Positions 8,076 through 20,707 are shown, counted from the stretch's first letter. The stretch is 51,718 nt of DNA from Acidobacteriota bacterium (GCA_019639255.1 JAHBSF010000035.1:1-51718), one strand, 5' to 3'. Numbers and translations: made by a program. Notes: generated by a model from the letters alone, not told the origin.

Positions 8076-10001
8076 TCAGTGGTTGTAAGACATACAGCCC
8101 GGTTCAACCGTGCCCAGAAATCCCGGCTCGTACTGCTGACGGACCCAGAATTCCTTCTTCGCCTGACAATTGATGAGCGACGGACGGCGCTCCCTGACCG
8201 CCAGATCATAACAGCGTTCGAGCGCTGCGCGGAAATCTCCGGGCCTCGTTACATACTCGCCGTGTGCGCCGAGCCCCTCGGCTACCTTGTCGTAGCGCAC
8301 GTTTTCCTGAAAAAGATGCAGGCTCACCGTCAGCGGACTGCGCGCATTTCCGGTCCACGTGCCCCAGGCGTTGTTGTTGTAGACGATGACGACGATCGGC
8401 ATGCGGTATTTTGCGGCCGTTTCGAGCTCCATAATCGTGTAGCCGATGCCCGCATCTCCGGTTACGCAAATTACCGGCGCGCCCTTGTACGCCGCCTGCG
8501 GCCCGACGCCGTGCTGCACGGCTACGGCCGCGCCGAAGGCATACCCCACATCCGGCCCGATTGCGCCGTACTGATATGCGCCGTTGAGAATCTGCCCGGG
8601 CCTGTATCCGCGCAGCCAGCGCCTGACGTAACGCGCAATGCCGTAGCCGCCCGAAACAAACGTCGTCTGTTCTTTGGGCAGCTTGCCGCGATACATAAAA
8701 TCGCTCAGTTCCTTGGCAATCACGGCCGGATGCACGGCGTCGGCGTAGCCTGCGCCTTTGGCGTAGAACGTGTCGAGTTCGTCTTCAAACTTTTTGCGCG
8801 CGGCGGCGATTTCGGCAATCCATGCATCGTGCTTCATCGCGGGCATAGCGTCTGCCAGGGCTTCGAGCGCGGCGCGTTCGCAACTGACCATGCCTACGTC
8901 TACCGGCAGGTTGCGCCCTATGTCTTCCGCGTTCGGATCTATGCGGATGTACTTTGCGTCGGGTCCGAAGGCGAATTCGCCCACCGTGGGCATGCAATAT
9001 TGCCCGACCAGAACCACCAGGTCGGCGCTTGCAAGCGCGCCCGGCGCTGCATTGGCCGAAAGCGGGCTTGCGTCGGAGAACTGCCCCTTCATCGCGCCGG
9101 ATTCGACTACGGGAATCTGCGCTTTTTCAGCCAACCGCCCGAGCGCATCCCACGCGCGGCTGTAAAACACGCCGTTGCTCGAAACGATGATCGGGCGTTC
9201 GGCCTTTTTGAGCAGTTCCACGGCCGAGGCGATTTCCTTCGGTCCGGGATGCGGGCGGGCCGAGGTGCGATAGCGCGTGTTGTCGTAGTAGCAGGCAAGA
9301 TCGCCGGGTTTCTCGAAGCGCGCACGCGTCACTTCGGCCGGAAAATCCAGATGTACGGGGCGCGGCACGCCCGTGCGCAGTTGCCTGAAGGCGTAGGCGC
9401 CGTATTCGTGAATGCGGCGCGGCGTAATCAGGCGTTTGCCGTATTTTTTGAGTCCCTCGGTGGTGGGCTGCTGGTAGCCGAGTTGGATTCCGGCTTCGGT
9501 GTCTTCGCTGGCTATGGTCATGTTGGACGCCAACACGAGCACGGGCGAGCGTGCGGAGTTTGCAGCCGCGATGGCGTTGATCATATCGGTGAAGCCCGGG
9601 CCTTCGGTGCCCGAGGCGGCGGCCACTTCGCCCGTGACGCGGCAGAATCCGTCTGCTGCGTGGCACATCGCGCCTTCGTGGCGGCCCGAATAGGTCGGTA
9701 TGCCTTCGAGCGCGATGGCGTTGACGATCGAGTAATTGCCGGGGCAGGAAAACAGCGCCGCGAGTCCTTCTTCTTTGCACAGCCGCGCAAACACCTGAGC
9801 GCCCGTCATGGGAAAATCCGCTTTTACGGGAGCTACGGCTGCGGCTTTTGCAAATTCGTCGGGAATGCGTATGGGATTTGCGTCCGCGCCGGCAGGCTTC
9901 GCCGATGCATCGGAGGCTATCAGCGAGCCCGCCGTCGCCGCCGCACCGGTTGCCGCGCGGCGCATGAATCTTCGTCTGGAGACATTGCCTCGATCGTCCA
10001 T
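8076..10001 (-). CDS. Tat-signal thiamine-pyrophosphate-dependent enzyme (acetolactate-synthase-like)
   Basis: A 641-residue protein of the acetohydroxyacid-synthase/benzoylformate-decarboxylase superfamily. The N-terminus has a twin-arginine motif (SRRRFMRR, 8-15) and an Ala-rich hydrophobic stretch, then the Pyr domain ([12 protein letters not shown]), the central domain, and the PP domain with GDAGIG followed after the expected spacing by YNNNAW, the diphosphate/Mg motif. A Tat signal on this family is uncommon and suggests the folded cofactor-loaded enzyme works outside the cytoplasm. The start at 10001 has GGAG six bases upstream. It is first in the minus-strand cluster that ends with the hydrolase. 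It probably ligates or decarboxylates a 2-oxoacid; the substrate is not readable from sequence. Confidence 0.8.
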   Translation of the reverse strand: MDDRGNVSRRRFMRRAATGAAATAGSLIASDASAKPAGADANPIRIPDEFAKAAAVAPVKADFPMTGAQVFARLCKEEGLAALFSCPGNYSIVNAIALEGIPTYSGRHEGAMCHAADGFCRVTGEVAAASGTEGPGFTDMINAIAAANSARSPVLVLASNMTIASEDTEAGIQLGYQQPTTEGLKKYGKRLITPRRIHEYGAYAFRQLRTGVPRPVHLDFPAEVTRARFEKPGDLACYYDNTRYRTSARPHPGPKEIASAVELLKKAERPIIVSSNGVFYSRAWDALGRLAEKAQIPVVESGAMKGQFSDASPLSANAAPGALASADLVVLVGQYCMPTVGEFAFGPDAKYIRIDPNAEDIGRNLPVDVGMVSCERAALEALADAMPAMKHDAWIAEIAAARKKFEDELDTFYAKGAGYADAVHPAVIAKELSDFMYRGKLPKEQTTFVSGGYGIARYVRRWLRGYRPGQILNGAYQYGAIGPDVGYAFGAAVAVQHGVGPQAAYKGAPVICVTGDAGIGYTIMELETAAKYRMPIVVIVYNNNAWGTWTGNARSPLTVSLHLFQENVRYDKVAEGLGAHGEYVTRPGDFRAALERCYDLAVRERRPSLINCQAKKEFWVRQQYEPGFLGTVEPGCMSYNH

Positions 10002-10104
10002 ATGATCTCCGTTATGCTCTCCGTACCAGATTGTTGGTAGCTGACCAGTCGGTAAGTAGACCTATTATCACCAGAAGCGACGAGCGGTAAAGGGCTGAAG
10101 AATC

Positions 10105-10150
10105 TTTTCCGCAGTTTCCGTTTATTTCCGCGTATTCCGCGTTCTCTTCT
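10105..10150. repeat. hairpin element H4 (single arm, GAGAACGCGG subtype)
   Basis: A single arm (TTTTCCGCAGTTTCCG ... CCGCGTTCTCTTCT) in the divergent gap between the TPP enzyme and the quinone oxidoreductase. Read on the minus strand it begins AGAGAACGCGGAATACGCGG, the subtype also seen in H17 and H22. No second arm is seen. Confidence 0.6.
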
Positions 10151-10181
10151 CCCCCGCTTATCCACATGATATTTTACGCGC

Positions 10182-11153
10182 ATGAAAGCGATCATCGTCC
10201 AACACCCCGGCGGGCCCGATGCGCTCGTCCATACCGAAACCAATAAACCCGACCTCAAACCCGGCGAAGCGCTCGTGCGCGTCGAGGCCATAGGTCTCAA
10301 CTACATCGACGTATACCACCGCACCGGCCTTTACCCGCTGCCGCGCCCGTTTACACCGGGAATGGAAGCCGCCGGCGTGGTCGAAGCCGTCGCGCCCGAT
10401 GCAACCGCTATAAACGTCGGCGATCGGGTTGCATACGCTATGACGGTCGGCGCATACGCCGAATACGCGGCAGTTCCCGCGGCGAAGCTCGTAAGAATTC
10501 CGGAGGGTGTAACGGCCGGGCAGGCCGCAGCCGCGATGCTGCAGGGGATGACGGCGCATTATCTGACTACATCGACCTATGCGCTGAAAGCGGGCGACTG
10601 GGCCGTAGTGCACGCGGCTGCGGGCGGCGTTGGATTGCTGCTGATACAGATGGCGAAACGCATCGGCGCGCACGTACTCGGCACGGTATCGACCGAAGCC
10701 AAGGCGGAACTTGCGCGCGCAGCGGGTGCGGATGAAATCGTGCTCTACACCGAAGAGGATTTCGAGGCCGCCGCGCGGCGCGCAACATCGGGACGTGGTG
10801 TAAATGTCGTCTACGACTCGGTCGGACAAAGCACGTTTATGAAAAGCCTCGGCGCGCTTGCGCCGCGCGGCATGCTTGCGCTCTTTGGACAGTCGAGCGG
10901 ACCGGTTGCCCCCTTTGATCCGGCGCTTCTGGCGCAAAAAGGGTCTTTGTTTCTGACGCGGCCGAGCCTGGCGCATTACACGTTGACGCGCGAAGAACTG
11001 GAATGGAGAGCCGGCGATGTGTTTGCGTGGCTGAAGGCCGGAGAACTGAAGCTGCGCATAGATCGGACCTACAGTCTTGAGGAAGCGGCGGCGGCGCACC
11101 GCGCGCTCGAAGGGCGCGAGACTACGGGCAAGGTGCTGCTGATCCCACAGTAA
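10182..11153 (+). CDS. qor: NADPH:quinone oxidoreductase (zeta-crystallin type, zinc-less MDR)
   Basis: A 323-residue medium-chain dehydrogenase/reductase of the quinone oxidoreductase branch. The N-terminal GroES-like domain has GLNYIDVYHRTGLYP, which is typical of QOR. The Rossmann domain has AAAGGVG (about 145-152) for NADPH. No structural or catalytic zinc Cys set is present. The reaction is one- or two-electron reduction of quinones with NADPH in the cytosol. It is transcribed away from the TPP-enzyme gene, and its TAA stop is followed at once by GAGAGAA and hairpin H5. Confidence 0.88.
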   Translation: MKAIIVQHPGGPDALVHTETNKPDLKPGEALVRVEAIGLNYIDVYHRTGLYPLPRPFTPGMEAAGVVEAVAPDATAINVGDRVAYAMTVGAYAEYAAVPAAKLVRIPEGVTAGQAAAAMLQGMTAHYLTTSTYALKAGDWAVVHAAAGGVGLLLIQMAKRIGAHVLGTVSTEAKAELARAAGADEIVLYTEEDFEAAARRATSGRGVNVVYDSVGQSTFMKSLGALAPRGMLALFGQSSGPVAPFDPALLAQKGSLFLTRPSLAHYTLTREELEWRAGDVFAWLKAGELKLRIDRTYSLEEAAAAHRALEGRETTGKVLLIPQ

Positions 11154-11164
11154 GAGAGAAATCA

Positions 11165-11262
11165 GGAGAGATAACGGAACAAACGGAATAAGACGAAAAC
11201 TACGAAAATATTCAACTTTCTCGTGATTTTCGTTTCATTTCGTTTGTTCCGTTATCTCTCTT
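11165..11262. repeat. hairpin element H5 (two-armed, ATATTCAAC loop)
   Basis: A near-palindrome of about 98 bp between convergent genes. The arms carry GAGATAACGGAACAAACG. The asymmetric centre contains AATATTCAAC (11207-11216) on the plus strand, the same orientation as H12, H15 and H19. Confidence 0.93.
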
Positions 11263-11284
11263 CTTTCTTTGTTGCCCGCCCTGG

Positions 11285-14200
11285 TTAGAACGTCAGCTTC
11301 ATCAGGTAACGGACGACGCGTCCGCCGCCGTCGCCGAATTGCGGCTGAAGGAAGCGGGCGGCGGGCGAAGTGAATACGGTCGCCGTCGGTCCGCTCCCGG
11401 CCGGTGAAAACGGGCTGATGCTGGCGGTTCCGTACTGCGGGTGATTGAATACGTTAAAGAATTCCGTGCGGAATTGCAGCCCCACCTTTTCGGTCACGCG
11501 GAACCGTTTCTGCACGATGAAATCAAAGTTGTTGATGCCTTTGGTGCGTTCGGTATTGCGGCCGAGGGTTCCGGTGCGGCCGATGCCCGCCGGCAAACCG
11601 ATGAACTGCGCTGTGGCCGGATCGATCGGCGTATTGTTCGCATCGGGATTGATGAATCCGGTTGGGCTTGCGGCGCTCGGCACGGCCCGCACGCCCCTTT
11701 GTCCCAGCGGATTGAAATCCGGGCGGTCGTTGTTTCCGGCAAAGCCGTTTGAATCCTGCCCGTTGGTAACTGTAAAGGGAACGCCGCTTTCAAACGCGGT
11801 CACGCCTGAAAGCTGCCACCCGCCTACTATCTGTCCGAGCACGCCGCGCTGCTCGCGCATAAACGGAAATTCATAGACGTAAGTGAATACCGCGCGATGC
11901 GTGCGGTCAAACAGCGACACTGCGCGTTCGTTGCGCTCCCCGCCCAGAACGTGCGGGATGATCGGAAGCGAGGAATTGACCAGGCCGGCTGAAGCGAAGA
12001 TTTCGCTGCCGTTGTCGATCAGCTTCGAGTAGGTGTAGGAAGCGTTCAGCGCCACACCTCTTGAAAATCTGCGCGAAACCGACAACTGGCCCGCGTGATA
12101 AATCGACGAGCCGCTGTTGGAGCGAATCGTGCGAACTCCCTGCAAGGCATCAAGCCTCCCGGATATGGTCCCCGTGTAACCCGCAGGAATGACCTGCAGG
12201 TTGGCCGGCACCAGCGGATTGCGGTCTTCGTTCATGTAGAGTTTGGTTCCCTTCGATCCGACGTAGGAAACATCCACCATCATCAACCCGGGCAGTTCGC
12301 GTTGAATGCCGAGCGACCAGCGCTGGTAGTAGGGATTGACCAGATTCGGATCTACGAGCGTCTGCCCGTCGAAGGGCGATAGAGGCCGCGCCTGGGCCGG
12401 AAACAGCGCCGACAGGCCCGTAAATCCGCGATTGGCGCCCGTAGTCGTGGGAGCGACGTTCTGCGTCGATACCACATTCGGCGAAGAAGCCGCTGCATTC
12501 GATGCAATGTTGTTGAAGAACGAATCGTATCCGATCTGGTAGCCGCTGCGGATGACGCTTCGCCGGTCGCCGAACAGCAGGCCCATCACACCGCTTCTGA
12601 ACGACGGCGAATAGGCGATGCCGATCGTGGGCGCCCAGTTGTTGTTGTCTGCGGCCGCCCTGCTCGGCTGCGAATACGGCCCCTGCAGCGTTACAGGATC
12701 GACGTTGAACAGTCCCGTGAAAGCCGCCGTACGCACCGAATTGACCGGGTTGCCGAAGTTTTCATAACGCACGCCGAGCGTCAGCGTCAGCGCCTGATTT
12801 ACGCGCCAGCGATCCTGGAAGAAGTAAGCCTGGCGAAACAGCTCCGGATAATAACGCGGGCTGCCGAAATCGCGGTTGGCCGACCCGCCCGAACCCGAGA
12901 AATCGTCTATGTAATTCGCAAGGCCCGTGAATCCGCCGCCCGCATTGTAAATAAGCGAACCGCGTTCGTTGATGGGAGCAAACTGCCGCGAACGCTGCTG
13001 CAGCAGATCGAATCCGGCGCGCAGCGTGTGATTGCGTTTGACGTAAGTCGTCGTGTTCTGAATGACGTAGTTGTTGGCTACGCGCCCCTGCGGCAGATTG
13101 GTCTGGATGCCGATGCTGTAATTTGCGCCGGTGACGTTGTTGAATCCGGCGATCGTGATGCTCGGCAGCGTCAGACCCAGTTCGTTCGGCGGATTGTTCG
13201 GAAATTCCAGAGCGATGCGGTTGTAGGAAATCCGCAGTTCATTGGTCAGGCTCGATGTGAGAACGTGCGTTTCGCTGATGAGGAAATTCTGGAAACGATT
13301 CGCCTGACTGGTGGTGAAACCGGGCAGACCGAGAGTAGCGCCGCCTATGGGCGCATTCTGATCGGCGAACAGATAACGCACCGAAAGCTGCGACCGTTCG
13401 CTGACCTTGTGATCTATGCGCGCGAGCAACTGCGGCTCGACGAACGTCTGCGCAAACGAATTGACCGACGTGCCTACCTCGACCGACGGGCGGCCCGCGC
13501 CGAGCGCAATCAGGCTCGGGTTGGCGACCCCGATCGCCGACTGCGTGATGTTGAGCAATGTATCGACGCGCGGATTGACGCCCGGGGCGAACAGGCTTCG
13601 CAGCGTCTCGCGTCCGGCCGCCGTCGGAACGAGCGTGCTCGCTACGGTGTTCGACGCCTGCCGCTGATTCTGATACGAACCGAAAAAGAAGGTCCTGTCC
13701 CTGCCGTTGTAATACGGCAGCCGGACGGGGCCGCCGATAGTGCCCGCGAAAATGTGTTCGGTGCCGTAGGGTGGGTACCCGCGATCGCGAATCGCCGCCG
13801 ATAGCGACTGCGTGTTGGTTATCGCGTCATCGCGCGTCGAATCGTACTGCCACGACGCGGTGCCGTGAAACTCATTGGTGCCCCCACGCGTGATGGTATT
13901 TACCACGGCGCCGCCCGCACGTCCGAATTCGGCGTCGTAGTTGGATGTCTGTACCGAGACTTCCTGAACGGCGTCAGGATTCTTGATCTGGAATCCCTGA
14001 CCGGCGACCGATATGTCGTTGTTTTCGGTTCCGTCGATCAGGAAGTTATTCGATCGGCCGCGCCCGCCGTTGACCGAAAAGGTCTGCACGCCGAAACCGA
14101 AGCGATTTGTGGAAACTCCGGGCAGCGTAAGCGCAAGCGATACCGGGTTTCGCGTGGCTATCGGCAGTTCGGTGATGCGCGTCGAGTCCAGGTTTCCGCC

Positions 14201-14599
14201 GCGCACCGGAGCTTCGGTTTGCAGCAATGCGCCGGATTCGGCCGTAATGTCTACGGTCATCTCCTGCGTTCCGGGCGCAAGCTGCGCATCGATCGTAGAA
14301 GTGAGGTTGGCGTTGACGACTATGTTCGATTTCACGAGCGCCCCGAAACCCGTGGCGTTGAATCTGATTGTATACGTACCGAGATCGACCGCATCGAAGC
14401 GATAAACGCCCTCGCTGTTCGTTACCGTCGTGCGCGTGATTGACGTGGCGTCGTTTGTCAGCGCCACGCTTGCACCGGCGACTACCGCGCCGGTTGAATC
14501 CATCACGGTTCCGCTGACCGTTCCGCGACTGGTCTGCGCCGCAGCCGTAAGCGACAGCGCATAACACGCCAGCAGGAAGAACACTGTTTTCAATTTCAT
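11285..14599 (-). CDS. Oar-like TonB-dependent outer-membrane protein with carboxypeptidase-regulatory domain
   Basis: A 1104-residue outer-membrane protein of the type abundant in Acidobacteriota. It has a signal peptide (about 1-22, cleaved near AAA-Q), a carboxypeptidase-regulatory-like beta-sandwich (about 25-105, GTVSGTVMDSTGAVV), a TonB plug (about 115-230, including RGRSNNFLIDGTENND), then a long beta-barrel with alternating aromatic strands and a terminal ...YLMKLTF ending in Phe. It is likely to import an oligomer or peptide; the substrate is unknown. I chose the ATG at 14599, five bases after GGGGGA; the longer frame upstream has no ribosome-binding site or domain. It is transcribed alone, facing the quinone oxidoreductase across H5. 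Confidence 0.88.
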   Translation of the reverse strand: MKLKTVFFLLACYALSLTAAAQTSRGTVSGTVMDSTGAVVAGASVALTNDATSITRTTVTNSEGVYRFDAVDLGTYTIRFNATGFGALVKSNIVVNANLTSTIDAQLAPGTQEMTVDITAESGALLQTEAPVRGGNLDSTRITELPIATRNPVSLALTLPGVSTNRFGFGVQTFSVNGGRGRSNNFLIDGTENNDISVAGQGFQIKNPDAVQEVSVQTSNYDAEFGRAGGAVVNTITRGGTNEFHGTASWQYDSTRDDAITNTQSLSAAIRDRGYPPYGTEHIFAGTIGGPVRLPYYNGRDRTFFFGSYQNQRQASNTVASTLVPTAAGRETLRSLFAPGVNPRVDTLLNITQSAIGVANPSLIALGAGRPSVEVGTSVNSFAQTFVEPQLLARIDHKVSERSQLSVRYLFADQNAPIGGATLGLPGFTTSQANRFQNFLISETHVLTSSLTNELRISYNRIALEFPNNPPNELGLTLPSITIAGFNNVTGANYSIGIQTNLPQGRVANNYVIQNTTTYVKRNHTLRAGFDLLQQRSRQFAPINERGSLIYNAGGGFTGLANYIDDFSGSGGSANRDFGSPRYYPELFRQAYFFQDRWRVNQALTLTLGVRYENFGNPVNSVRTAAFTGLFNVDPVTLQGPYSQPSRAAADNNNWAPTIGIAYSPSFRSGVMGLLFGDRRSVIRSGYQIGYDSFFNNIASNAAASSPNVVSTQNVAPTTTGANRGFTGLSALFPAQARPLSPFDGQTLVDPNLVNPYYQRWSLGIQRELPGLMMVDVSYVGSKGTKLYMNEDRNPLVPANLQVIPAGYTGTISGRLDALQGVRTIRSNSGSSIYHAGQLSVSRRFSRGVALNASYTYSKLIDNGSEIFASAGLVNSSLPIIPHVLGGERNERAVSLFDRTHRAVFTYVYEFPFMREQRGVLGQIVGGWQLSGVTAFESGVPFTVTNGQDSNGFAGNNDRPDFNPLGQRGVRAVPSAASPTGFINPDANNTPIDPATAQFIGLPAGIGRTGTLGRNTERTKGINNFDFIVQKRFRVTEKVGLQFRTEFFNVFNHPQYGTASISPFSPAGSGPTATVFTSPAARFLQPQFGDGGGRVVRYLMKLTF

Positions 14600-15145
14600 A
14601 TTTTTCCCCCGTTTACAACTCATCAAATAAAATGGATCGGTTCTTGTGCTTGCCTGTATAGACTTCCAAAGCATTTGAGCCCGAACACGGGGCTTTAAAA
14701 TGCAATGCGTGTTCCATCGGCGGAAACCAACGTAACGACGCCGGATTTCATTGATCGGAATGCGCGCAATGAAAGAGTTAAACGCGCGAGCATTCAAAAA
14801 TTCGGATTTGGTTCGGAATCTCGGATCAGGGATGAAACCGGGGGTTTGGATGTTCATCAGATCGCCTGGCAACGACCCGATCGCGCATCAGAAATCTTCA
14901 CCGGTTTGTACATTTCAAAGGATTCAGCGGCGCGCAAAATCCGATGCACCGTAAAACAAACCAAGAGATTGTATGAAGGACAGCAATTCCCGGCTTGCGA
15001 AAAAAAGAGATAACGGAAAAAGCTGAATTGGACGCAACAAACCGGAAGTTTGGCGATGCCGGTGAATTGCCGGCTGGCTATGGATGCTGGAGGTAATGTA
15101 TCATCCCTCACCTTTAATCCTCGCTGTGAAACGGAGAAAGACCGG
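14600..15145. other. divergent intergenic region, about 545 bp
   Basis: The gap between the receptor gene (minus) and the lysoplasmalogenase gene (plus) must hold both promoters. I see no convincing -35/-10 pair, no tRNA-like fold and no coding frame with a ribosome-binding site. The only recognisable item is a short left-arm remnant of the hairpin family at 15003-15021. Confidence 0.5.
15003..15021. repeat. hairpin element H6 (remnant of one arm)
   Basis: The sequence AAAAGAGATAACGGAAAAA matches the outer part of the family arm only, with no partner arm nearby. Confidence 0.5.
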
Positions 15146-15880
15146 ATGAGCGCAAATGCCCTGGCGCGCTGGTTCAACAAGACGGACTGGCGGCTGCTCT
15201 GGATTTCCATCGCCTGTGCGACGATCTACTTTTTTTCGCCGCCGTGGCGCCCCTTTGCGGGAAGCTGGGCGCTCAAGGGCGCCTGCGTCGCGCTGCTTGC
15301 AGTCGTGGCGTGGCGGCTGCTGCTCGGCCGCGAACGCTACCTGATGACCGCGGCGCTGCTGTTGTCTTCAGCCGGAGACGTGCTGCTGGCGCTCGGCAAC
15401 AGGTTTTTCGTCTACGGACTGGGCGCGTTTCTGCTCGCACACCTTTGTTACGGCGCGCTTTTCGTTCTCTACCGGCCCAGCCCGTTCCGCGTGCGCGCAG
15501 ACCAGTGGGCGCTTGTCGCTGCGGTACTGCTTTACTCGGTCGCGCTGGGCTGGCGAGTATGGCCCGGTCTCGGCGATATGAAATGGCCCGTCGTCGCCTA
15601 CATCGCAGTCATCACGCTTATGGTAACGGCGGCGGCGCTTGCGGGTTTCGTTACGCAGCTCGTAGTGCTCGGCGCGGTGCTGTTTCTGATTTCGGATTCG
15701 CTGATCGGGCTCGACCGCTTTCATCAGAAGCTGGCTTACGCCGATTACTGGATATGGGGCACCTATTACCTCGGGCAGTTGGGGCTGGCGATGGGATTCC
15801 TGCGCGAACTCAGGCGGCAGCAGATGCCGGCGCCCGAAACAGCGAAGAAGAAGAAGAAACAACGGAACAAACGAAAATAA
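15146..15880 (+). CDS. lysoplasmalogenase-like membrane protein (YhhN/TMEM86 family)
   Basis: A 244-residue polytopic membrane protein with about eight hydrophobic segments. It carries the YhhN/TMEM86 signatures SSAGDVLLAL (about 70-80) and ISDSLIGLDRF (about 190-200), whose acidic residues are conserved in lysoplasmalogenases, the enzymes that hydrolyse the vinyl-ether bond of lysoplasmalogens. The ATG at 15146 has GGAG nine bases upstream; the 32-codon extension upstream lacks a site. The C-terminal tail (Lys-rich, ...KKKKKQRNKRK) is encoded by the left arm of H7, which also provides the stop codon. The exact lipid substrate is uncertain. Confidence 0.78.
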   Translation: MSANALARWFNKTDWRLLWISIACATIYFFSPPWRPFAGSWALKGACVALLAVVAWRLLLGRERYLMTAALLLSSAGDVLLALGNRFFVYGLGAFLLAHLCYGALFVLYRPSPFRVRADQWALVAAVLLYSVALGWRVWPGLGDMKWPVVAYIAVITLMVTAAALAGFVTQLVVLGAVLFLISDSLIGLDRFHQKLAYADYWIWGTYYLGQLGLAMGFLRELRRQQMPAPETAKKKKKQRNKRK

Positions 15881-15956
15881 ACGAAACATACGGAAAAAGC
15901 TCTATCGAGTCTTCTTTCCGTATGTTTCGTTTATTTTCGTTTGTTCCGTTGTTTCT
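15855..15956. repeat. hairpin element H7 (two-armed)
   Basis: A palindrome of about 102 bp with nearly perfect arms (AACGGAACAAACGAAAATAA and complement; then ACGAAACATACGGAAA). The central loop is about AGCTCTATCGAGTC. The usual GATAAC end is GAAACAAC here. It lies between convergent genes and overlaps the 3' end of the lysoplasmalogenase gene. Confidence 0.93.
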
Positions 15957-15958
15957 CG

Positions 15959-17218
15959 TTATTCGTACCTGAGAGCGACGATGGGGTCGAGGCGTGCGGC
16001 CTTCCACGCGGGCCACAGTCCGAAGATGAGGCCGATCCCCACGCTGGAAAGCAGTCCGGCTATGGGCGCCCAGTAGGGCACATACGACGGCACGAAGAGC
16101 CGAATCAGCAGCGTTGTGGCCCAGCCTATGAGCAGGCCGATGAGACCGCCGAAGCCCGTTAACGTCATGGCCTCGATCAGGAACTGCCACATGATGTCGC
16201 GGCGGCGGCCTCCTATGGCCTTGCGCACTCCGATTTCGCGCGTCCTTTCCGTAACCGAAACCAGCATGATGTTCATCACGCCGATGCCGCCCACCATCAG
16301 GCCCACCGATGAAATCGCCACCATGGCGATGCCGATGCCGAGCGTGATTGAGCGGAAAGAATCGATGATCGAATCCGCAGTCGATATACCGAAGTTGTTC
16401 GGCTTGTCGAACGGCACCTGGCGGCGTATTCGCAGCAGGTCGGTAACGTCGTCTACGGCGCGCTTGAGCGATCCGGTCTTTGCTACCGCGAGAATGAATA
16501 CGTCGTCGGCGCGCGGCTTGAGTTTTTCCGCCACGCTGAAGGGCACGAATATGACGTTGTTCTGATCGTTGCTGCCCTCGCCGCCGCCGAAGAGTTGCTC
16601 GCGCTTTTCGAGCACGCCGACTACGCGAAACTCGCGCCCGCCGACCGAGAGCGTCCTGTCGATGGGCGACAGGAAGGGAAAGAACTGCTCGGCCACCGAC
16701 GCGCCGATTACGCATACCTCATTGCGGTTGTCCTGCTCGCGTTTTGTGAAGAACCTGCCCTGCGAGAGCACCCATATGCCGGCCCTCTCGTATTCGGGCA
16801 GCGTGCCCTGAAGCTGCACGGCGGCGGATTCCTTGCCGTTGCCCTTGACTGCGAGTTTGCGTCCGAAATAGTCGTTTGTGATGTTGAGCAGCGGAACCGC
16901 GATCTCTATGGTCGGCAGTTCGGAGATGGCGAGCGCGTCTTCATAAGTCAGGCTCTTGCGCATCCGCTCTTCGCGCGTCGGCGGGCCGAAACGGACGCCC
17001 GCATCGAATTTATAAAGAAAGATCGAGTTTGTGCCGAAGGATTCGATTTCCCTTGAAACGGCGTAATCGATGCCGCTGATGATCGATGCGATCGCCATTA
17101 CGGTCCATACGCCGATTACCACGCCGATTACGGTCAGGAAGGAGCGCAGCTTGTTGGCGCGCAGCGTCGAGAGCGCCATAAGCAGATTTTCGTATATGTC
17201 GCTGCGGAGTCTGGTCAT
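15959..17218 (-). CDS. ABC transporter permease, MacB/FtsX type
   Basis: A 419-residue inner-membrane protein. One TM helix near residue 25-45 is followed by a MacB-type periplasmic core domain (about 50-270), then three TM helices of the FtsX domain, with the coupling-helix signature SVTERTREIGVRKAIGGR before the second TM. Proteins of this class use an ATPase to drive mechanical work or export across the periplasm, but no ATPase gene is next to it. I chose the ATG at 17218 (MTRLRSDIYENLL); upstream in-frame sequence overlaps the spacer and lacks a membrane signal. It follows its paralogue by 29 bp, so the two likely form a heteromeric pair. Confidence 0.85.
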   Translation of the reverse strand: MTRLRSDIYENLLMALSTLRANKLRSFLTVIGVVIGVWTVMAIASIISGIDYAVSREIESFGTNSIFLYKFDAGVRFGPPTREERMRKSLTYEDALAISELPTIEIAVPLLNITNDYFGRKLAVKGNGKESAAVQLQGTLPEYERAGIWVLSQGRFFTKREQDNRNEVCVIGASVAEQFFPFLSPIDRTLSVGGREFRVVGVLEKREQLFGGGEGSNDQNNVIFVPFSVAEKLKPRADDVFILAVAKTGSLKRAVDDVTDLLRIRRQVPFDKPNNFGISTADSIIDSFRSITLGIGIAMVAISSVGLMVGGIGVMNIMLVSVTERTREIGVRKAIGGRRRDIMWQFLIEAMTLTGFGGLIGLLIGWATTLLIRLFVPSYVPYWAPIAGLLSSVGIGLIFGLWPAWKAARLDPIVALRYE

Positions 17219-17247
17219 TTGCGTTTGGGTGTTTCCTCTCCGTGTTT

Positions 17248-20163
<2,916 letters not shown>

Positions 20164-20172
20164 GAGAGATAT

Positions 20173-20266
20173 AAGAGAGATAACGGAACAAACGAAAATA
20201 GACGAAAAATCACGGAATGCTTTTCCGTTTGTTTCGTGCTTTTTCGTTTGTTCCGTTATCTCTCTT
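20173..20266. repeat. hairpin element H8 (two-armed, between atpD and atpC)
   Basis: Nearly identical in core to H10 (AGACGAAAAATCACGGA ... GCTTTTCCGTTTG). A second GAGAGAT lies just left of it at the atpD stop. It separates two genes of an otherwise tight operon by 121 bp. Confidence 0.94.
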
Positions 20267-20284
20267 ACCCGGCGATAAAGGATT

Positions 20285-20689
20285 ATGGCGGACAAACTTC
20301 AGCTCGAAGTCATCACACCGGAGCGGCTCGCCTTGCGCGAAACGGTCGATGAAGTGACGTTGCCCGGACTCGGCGGCGAACTCGGCATACTGCCCGAGCA
20401 CACGCCGCTGATTTCGCAGTTGCAGACCGGAGTGCTCAGCTACCGCAAGGGCGGTGAAAAGAAACTAGTGCACGTAAGCGGCGGATTCGCCGAGGTGCTT
20501 CCCGACCGCGTATCGGTGCTTGCAGACGTTGCGGAAACGGCCGAAGAGATAGACGCGGCGCGGGCCGAGCGCGCCCGGGAGTCGGCGCAGCGGCAGCTTG
20601 CCGGCGGCGAAGGGGACGCAATAGAAGCGCAGCGAAAACTGCAGCGCGCCATCACCCGGCTGGAACTTGCAGCACAGGCCAGGAAGTAA
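20285..20689 (+). CDS. atpC: F1Fo ATP synthase subunit epsilon
   Basis: A 134-residue central-stalk subunit. The N-terminal beta-sandwich (1-85) carries PGLGGELGILPEHTPLIS, the family signature, followed by a C-terminal helical hairpin (88-134) rich in Ala, Arg and Glu that can inhibit ATP hydrolysis. It is cotranscribed with atpD despite the intervening hairpin H8, whose structure could reduce or protect the downstream message. Confidence 0.95.
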   Translation: MADKLQLEVITPERLALRETVDEVTLPGLGGELGILPEHTPLISQLQTGVLSYRKGGEKKLVHVSGGFAEVLPDRVSVLADVAETAEEIDAARAERARESAQRQLAGGEGDAIEAQRKLQRAITRLELAAQARK

Positions 20690-20707
20690 ACCTCCCCGAC
20701 CGGACCC

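Noticed and set aside
8079-10040. 653-codon plus-strand frame
   Set aside because: It is the antisense of the TPP enzyme gene; Arg/His/Gly-rich with no domain. High GC gives long shadow frames.
14705-15013. 102-codon plus-strand frame in the divergent gap
   Set aside because: No ribosome-binding site, biased composition, overlaps the region that must hold promoters.
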